Assembly: GCA_028023455.1 (NCBI GenBank)
Contig: JAQFVV010000023.1
Location: forward strand, 1,194,501 to 1,258,500
From: Epiperipatus broadwayi
Lineage: Eukaryota; Onychophora; Udeonychophora; Euonychophora; Peripatidae
Length of the DNA: 64,000 nt
Reading direction: 5' to 3'
The first letter of the stretch is position 1, and every line of letters begins with the position of its first letter. The translations under genes and the position numbers were made by a program. Below are positions 60,056 through 64,000 of the stretch, piece after piece. The notes beneath the pieces are model-generated. The model did no database searches, had not been told where the DNA came from, and saw only the letters and a list, made by a program, of their open reading frames with translations.

Positions 60056-62050
60056 CAATTGATAAAATGCAAGCTTAAAAATTATATATATATATTTGCA
60101 ATCATCATGAGGAACTGCTCTCTCACTAATTATTATTACAAATATTATTCTAGAAGTATTACTATTTTATCTATATCCAGTGTGTATAGGGAAAGTGGGA
60201 TGATTATAACTTCAAATTTTATTCTACTTGATTATAGTTATGAATAATGACCAGACTGAGTCCTACATCAAGTATGAGTCTTTATGCAGAATCAATTATA
60301 TTCCCTGATCATCATTCACCCACATGTATATAATTTTTCTATAGTTAGGTGTTTAAACTATTTTCCTCAGAATTATTAAATCAAAATATATTTTACTAGT
60401 TATTTAAATAAAACACTTATTTTTCAAATGAGAAAATTGATGAGAAATGATCCATTTAAATATAACAGTTTATGTAAAACAATATCATATAAACAACTTA
60501 TATGTGCGTTCAAGTGTATCAGTGATATGAGATAGAGTGGTGAGTAGTGGGTCATGTGAAAGTCTGTGCTCATATACCCTATATATTATAAACAACTTGA
60601 TATCATTTATATCTACATGTTTACATATTCAATAAAATGAAATATATATGGCAAAAAGAAAAATTATTGTAGAAAAAAAAATTATTTAATGTTAATCTGC
60701 GAAACCATTCATATAACAAATTTTATGATATTTAACATGAATGTTATAAATTCTTTTACATCACAGAACTTTAGTCTTATAATAATAATAAAAATTTCAA
60801 TATGTTATTTTTTTAATGCATGAGAAAAATACTTCTTTTACAAATATTTATTTTTTATAAAGTCATTTAAAATAATTTTACCAAATGTCTGTTGGGCTCA
60901 ACATATATGCATTGCTTTTCTTTCTTTTCTTTTATGTTTAAAATATTAACTGCTCAATTAGTATTGAGATATCTGGCCATTATTTGCATAGTAGGATGCT
61001 TCAAGTATAAATCATAAATTTAAGTTTCTTTTAATCATGCTATGTAGAGATAAAAACCAAATAAATACTAATATGTGAGTTAAGGATTTCAGTTGTTATT
61101 TATTTTTTTCAATGGTTTCATGTATTCACAATAGAAACTAGCTGATTCTTCTGACACAATTTCCATTAACTGCACTTAATAAATGTTCATTATGTGTGCA
61201 GGTTCTTCTTCCTTGGTATATTCCTGTTATAATTTTTTTTTTGAATTTTTTATTTTATACTATTAAATATTGTAACAATAGAAAAGTTTGACAATTGTAG
61301 GTAAAATTGGGCACTTATTTTTAGTATAGGGACATTACATTTCAGCACAAAACTACATTTTTGGAAACACAAGAAAACATTCCTACTAAATTTTATTCAT
61401 CCATGGTAAATAAAATACCATTTAAATTGAATAAATGTCATTTTCATGACAGGTAATTTGTGAGCTAAATCAACTGGACTGTGACTAAGAAGAATGCTAC
61501 TTTTTTTTGTTGTATAGCAATTATCAAAATTCTCATAACAACTATAGAATACTATCTTATTATTACTTTTTATCTTATTGTCTGACATTGAACTGTGTTT
61601 GTATTATTATTTTTTATTAACATTTAATATTTTTGTAAACAATTTTCTTTTCAAATCAAATTTTAAAAATAACAAAGAAACAAAACTGTTCATTTCTTAC
61701 AAATTTACTTTTTTTTTTTTTTGATTTGTTAACATATATGATTTTCTTTTTTTTTTTAAAGAAAAATTAAATTTTTAAAGTTTTTAAAAACATATAATAA
61801 CCCCTTTTATTTATTTTCAGAAGTTATATATGTGACCTACTGATAGAGAGATTACAGTATATATAAAGAAAATATTTTTTTATAAAACAAAAGTAAGTAT
61901 ATATTGCCTAAGAAACTTAGATTATTTAATATTAAACAAGTTCACGAATTAGAAAGTTAGATGGCAACAACTTAGTAGCAATATAATCACCAATGAGTTA
62001 GTTTGGATGTTCTTGATAAAACTTGTCTTACATAGAAAGCATGTGGCTAA
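60056..62050. other. No recognised gene; AT-rich
   Basis: No repeat family or coding domain was recognised. Long poly-T runs at 61230-61260 and 61700-61760. Confidence 0.5.
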
Positions 62051-62954
62051 ATTTTTTTTGAAAGACAAATCAGTAGTCTTTTGATAGCCAAGCATGGCCG
62101 CTTGATGGCATTGTTTTTGTGAAAAAACAATAAAATGTAACATTACCTGGCCAACACTTTTATTTTATTAAAAGCAAACAGTTACGGTGTTTTAAATTTA
62201 TTTTTGAATAAAAGATACAAGGACGCATTTTCTTATTTAATTTTTGTAATATGTGTTTTATTATTTTTTAAAAAAATTTTTTTTAATAAAAAACAATAAC
62301 GTTTTTTAAAAATAAAATTTTGTTTAAAAACAAAGCGGTTTACAAAATGTTATTCTGGAGCCTTGGAACCAAGTGTTCTTTCAAATTGAACATTTTACAT
62401 TATATGATTGAGATAGACATTGGAATTGTTATATACTTTTAGAAATGTATAATTTCATTTGTTCCCCACACTCACATTGCTTCTCATTTGATAGAACATT
62501 TTTAGTCTGTAAAAATGCCTACTCTTTGCCAATGTTTTCCACATTTAAAATTGTGTAGGGTAGGATGTTGATGGTATGACAATTATTACTAATTTACATT
62601 TCATCATTTAACTACAAGTAAAAATACTATGTATTCGATATTTAAAAATTATGCACACTTGAAATATAAACACGTAACACAATAAGATAGCCAACAGTCA
62701 ATTGTGCAAATTTGCATAAAGTATTGCGAAACACACTAGTGTGAAATGCCCTTGAGCAGCATAAAATGGCTAATACAACAAAAGAGTCGTATTAGCTGCA
62801 ATTATGGCCAAAAATGGCTAATACAACCAAATTGTTGTATTAGTTGTAATTATGGCCACGAAACACCATTTTTTATGTGTTTTTACACATAAACAAACAC
62901 CATCAAGTGGCCATGCCCAGCTATCAACAGACTACTGATCTGTCTTCCAAAAAA
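62051..62954. repeat. Inverted repeat pair, ~75-bp arms
   Basis: Left arm ~62051-62128 and right arm ~62882-62954 are inverted: GACTACTGATCTGTCTTCC on the right matches GACTACTGATTTGTCTTTC read from the left on the minus strand. CCATCAAGTGGCCATGC matches CCATCAAGCGGCCATGC. About 750 bp lie between. Could be two copies of one short repeat or the ends of one element; no transposase was seen between them. Confidence 0.7.
62763..62857. repeat. Two tandem 47-bp units, each a 10-bp hairpin
   Basis: Unit 1: AAAATGGCTAATACAAC / AAAAGA loop / GTCGTATTAG then CTGCAATTATGGCCA. Unit 2: AAAATGGCTAATACAAC / CAAATT loop / GTTGTATTAG then TTGTAATTATGGCCA. Stem CTAATACAAC pairs with both; unit 1 has one wobble/mismatch-type change (C for T). 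Stems are kept while loops differ completely. Confidence 0.8.
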
Positions 62955-63010
62955 CATATAGAAGATTTATCAGTGAAAGAAGAATGCATAGTATTGGGTT
63001 TGCTGAAAAA

Positions 63011-64000
63011 TCTAATTAATATCTTCTATTCTTGGAATTCCTCATTGTATCATCAAAAGACTAATGATGGTAGAACTGCAGTTTTTTTTATCCAATATTA
63101 GATTTAGAAAAGTCAGACAAATTTTTTTTATTCCTTGCTGAATAGTATTATTACAGAAATACTATTAAAAAATTAAATTTCCCTTCTTAATGACTTTAAT
63201 ACAAGTATTGATACAAATAGTACACTGTCCAAAAATTGTTGGAAATAATAATATTGGTGCTGTAAATTCAAATAATCTATTGTTATGGAATTTTTGCATA
63301 GCATGTAAATTGATTATCACAAACATTTTGTTTAAATAGAAAAGTATCTATAAAAGAACATAGATGTTTTTATGTTCTAAACAATGACATTGATAGATTG
63401 TATTATAACTAGGAATCAGAATACAAGAGAAGTTTATATTGAAAGCACAGATTGTTGTATAGATTATAGATTAGCATAATCTAAGGTTAAAATGACAATA
63501 GCATCAAAAATAGGTCTTATTCCACCATATTCACAGTTTTTTTTTTTTTTAGAAGTATCTACTATGTGCACTAAATGCTGGTAGACATTAAACATTAAAA
63601 TATATAATTTGAACCTTTAAGATTGTCATATTATTGAGGCATGGAATTATTTTAGGGATAACGTTATGGATACAAATAAATCTATTCTTGAACTCACTAA
63701 ATAGAAGATGACTACTTTTCTGACAATATGACATTTTTAGCTTGACAAAATAAAAGATGTGGCACTTCATAATAAATATTGAGATTTAAAAATAGATATT
63801 CAACAGTTGTCAAGAAGTCTTATAAAATACAAATAATATTTACTGATCATGTTTTTTCTAAATTATTTTATGATAAATTAAAAGCAACTTATGAAAATGA
63901 GAAATAGTATCACAATCTTATTAATATACTAATTTATGAAATTTTGAGCAAGTACGGGGATGTTTTTAATTATCTTGTGAATAATGATATAAGAATTGAC
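63011..64000. other. No recognised gene
   Basis: AT-rich to the end of the window, with a poly-T run at 63538-63550. Open frames here are short and unrecognised. Confidence 0.5.

Overview
This is a very AT-rich stretch of animal nuclear DNA, most likely arthropod, made almost entirely of decayed transposable elements around one recognisable host exon. The arthropod call is inference. It rests on an intron-bearing SLC17/sialin-type transporter exon beside RTE-type LINEs, a GIY-YIG Penelope-like element (PLE), hAT, tRNA-derived SINE and Ty3/gypsy remnants. An arachnid would fit, but nothing here proves it. No rRNA gene, intact tRNA gene, CRISPR array or bacterial gene was seen. All protein calls come from translation and motif recognition by eye.

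Layout. 1-3.9 kb: a Ty3/gypsy LTR on the minus strand faces a plus-strand RNase H/integrase remnant with its own polypurine tract and LTR. 3.9-6.0 kb: a 5'-truncated RTE LINE (minus). 9.4 and 16.4 kb: two fold-back elements of one family; the second has a 13-bp target-site duplication and a hammerhead ribozyme motif in its loop. 10.5-11.4 kb: a PLE fragment whose GIY-YIG coding end is followed by a tRNA-like block and a conserved hairpin. 22.6-23.1 kb: another gypsy RT/RNase H scrap. 24.6-26.4 kb: a second LINE (minus). 27.0-29.0 kb: a BED/hAT transposase pseudogene. 29.75 kb: a short tRNA-derived SINE with target-site duplication. 30.3-36.8 kb: a minus-strand Ty3/gypsy element with both LTRs, interrupted by a cluster of PLE copies.

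37.57-37.85 kb is the first coding exon of an SLC17-family (sialin / inorganic phosphate cotransporter-like) gene on the plus strand. The following intron holds a large Ty3/gypsy element (38.85-50.58 kb) with LTRs of about 2.3 kb and a near-perfect 5-bp target-site duplication. Its left LTR is split by about 2.8 kb that includes a satellite-like tandem array, and its reverse transcriptase region is deleted. 50.8-51.6 kb is a nest of palindromes and direct repeats with a second hammerhead motif. 55.3-59.85 kb is a related, also RT-less, gypsy element, with a third, decayed hammerhead-bearing tail abutting its 3' LTR.

The most interesting theme is RNA structure in the Penelope-related repeats. 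Three dispersed hammerhead-type motifs (16474-16515 plus, 51482-51523 plus, 59948-59991 minus) keep stem I by different base pairs. Separately, the GIY-YIG PLE carries a tRNA-like module and a hairpin whose closing pairs co-vary between copies. No protein in the window appears intact enough to be functional, except the host exon.
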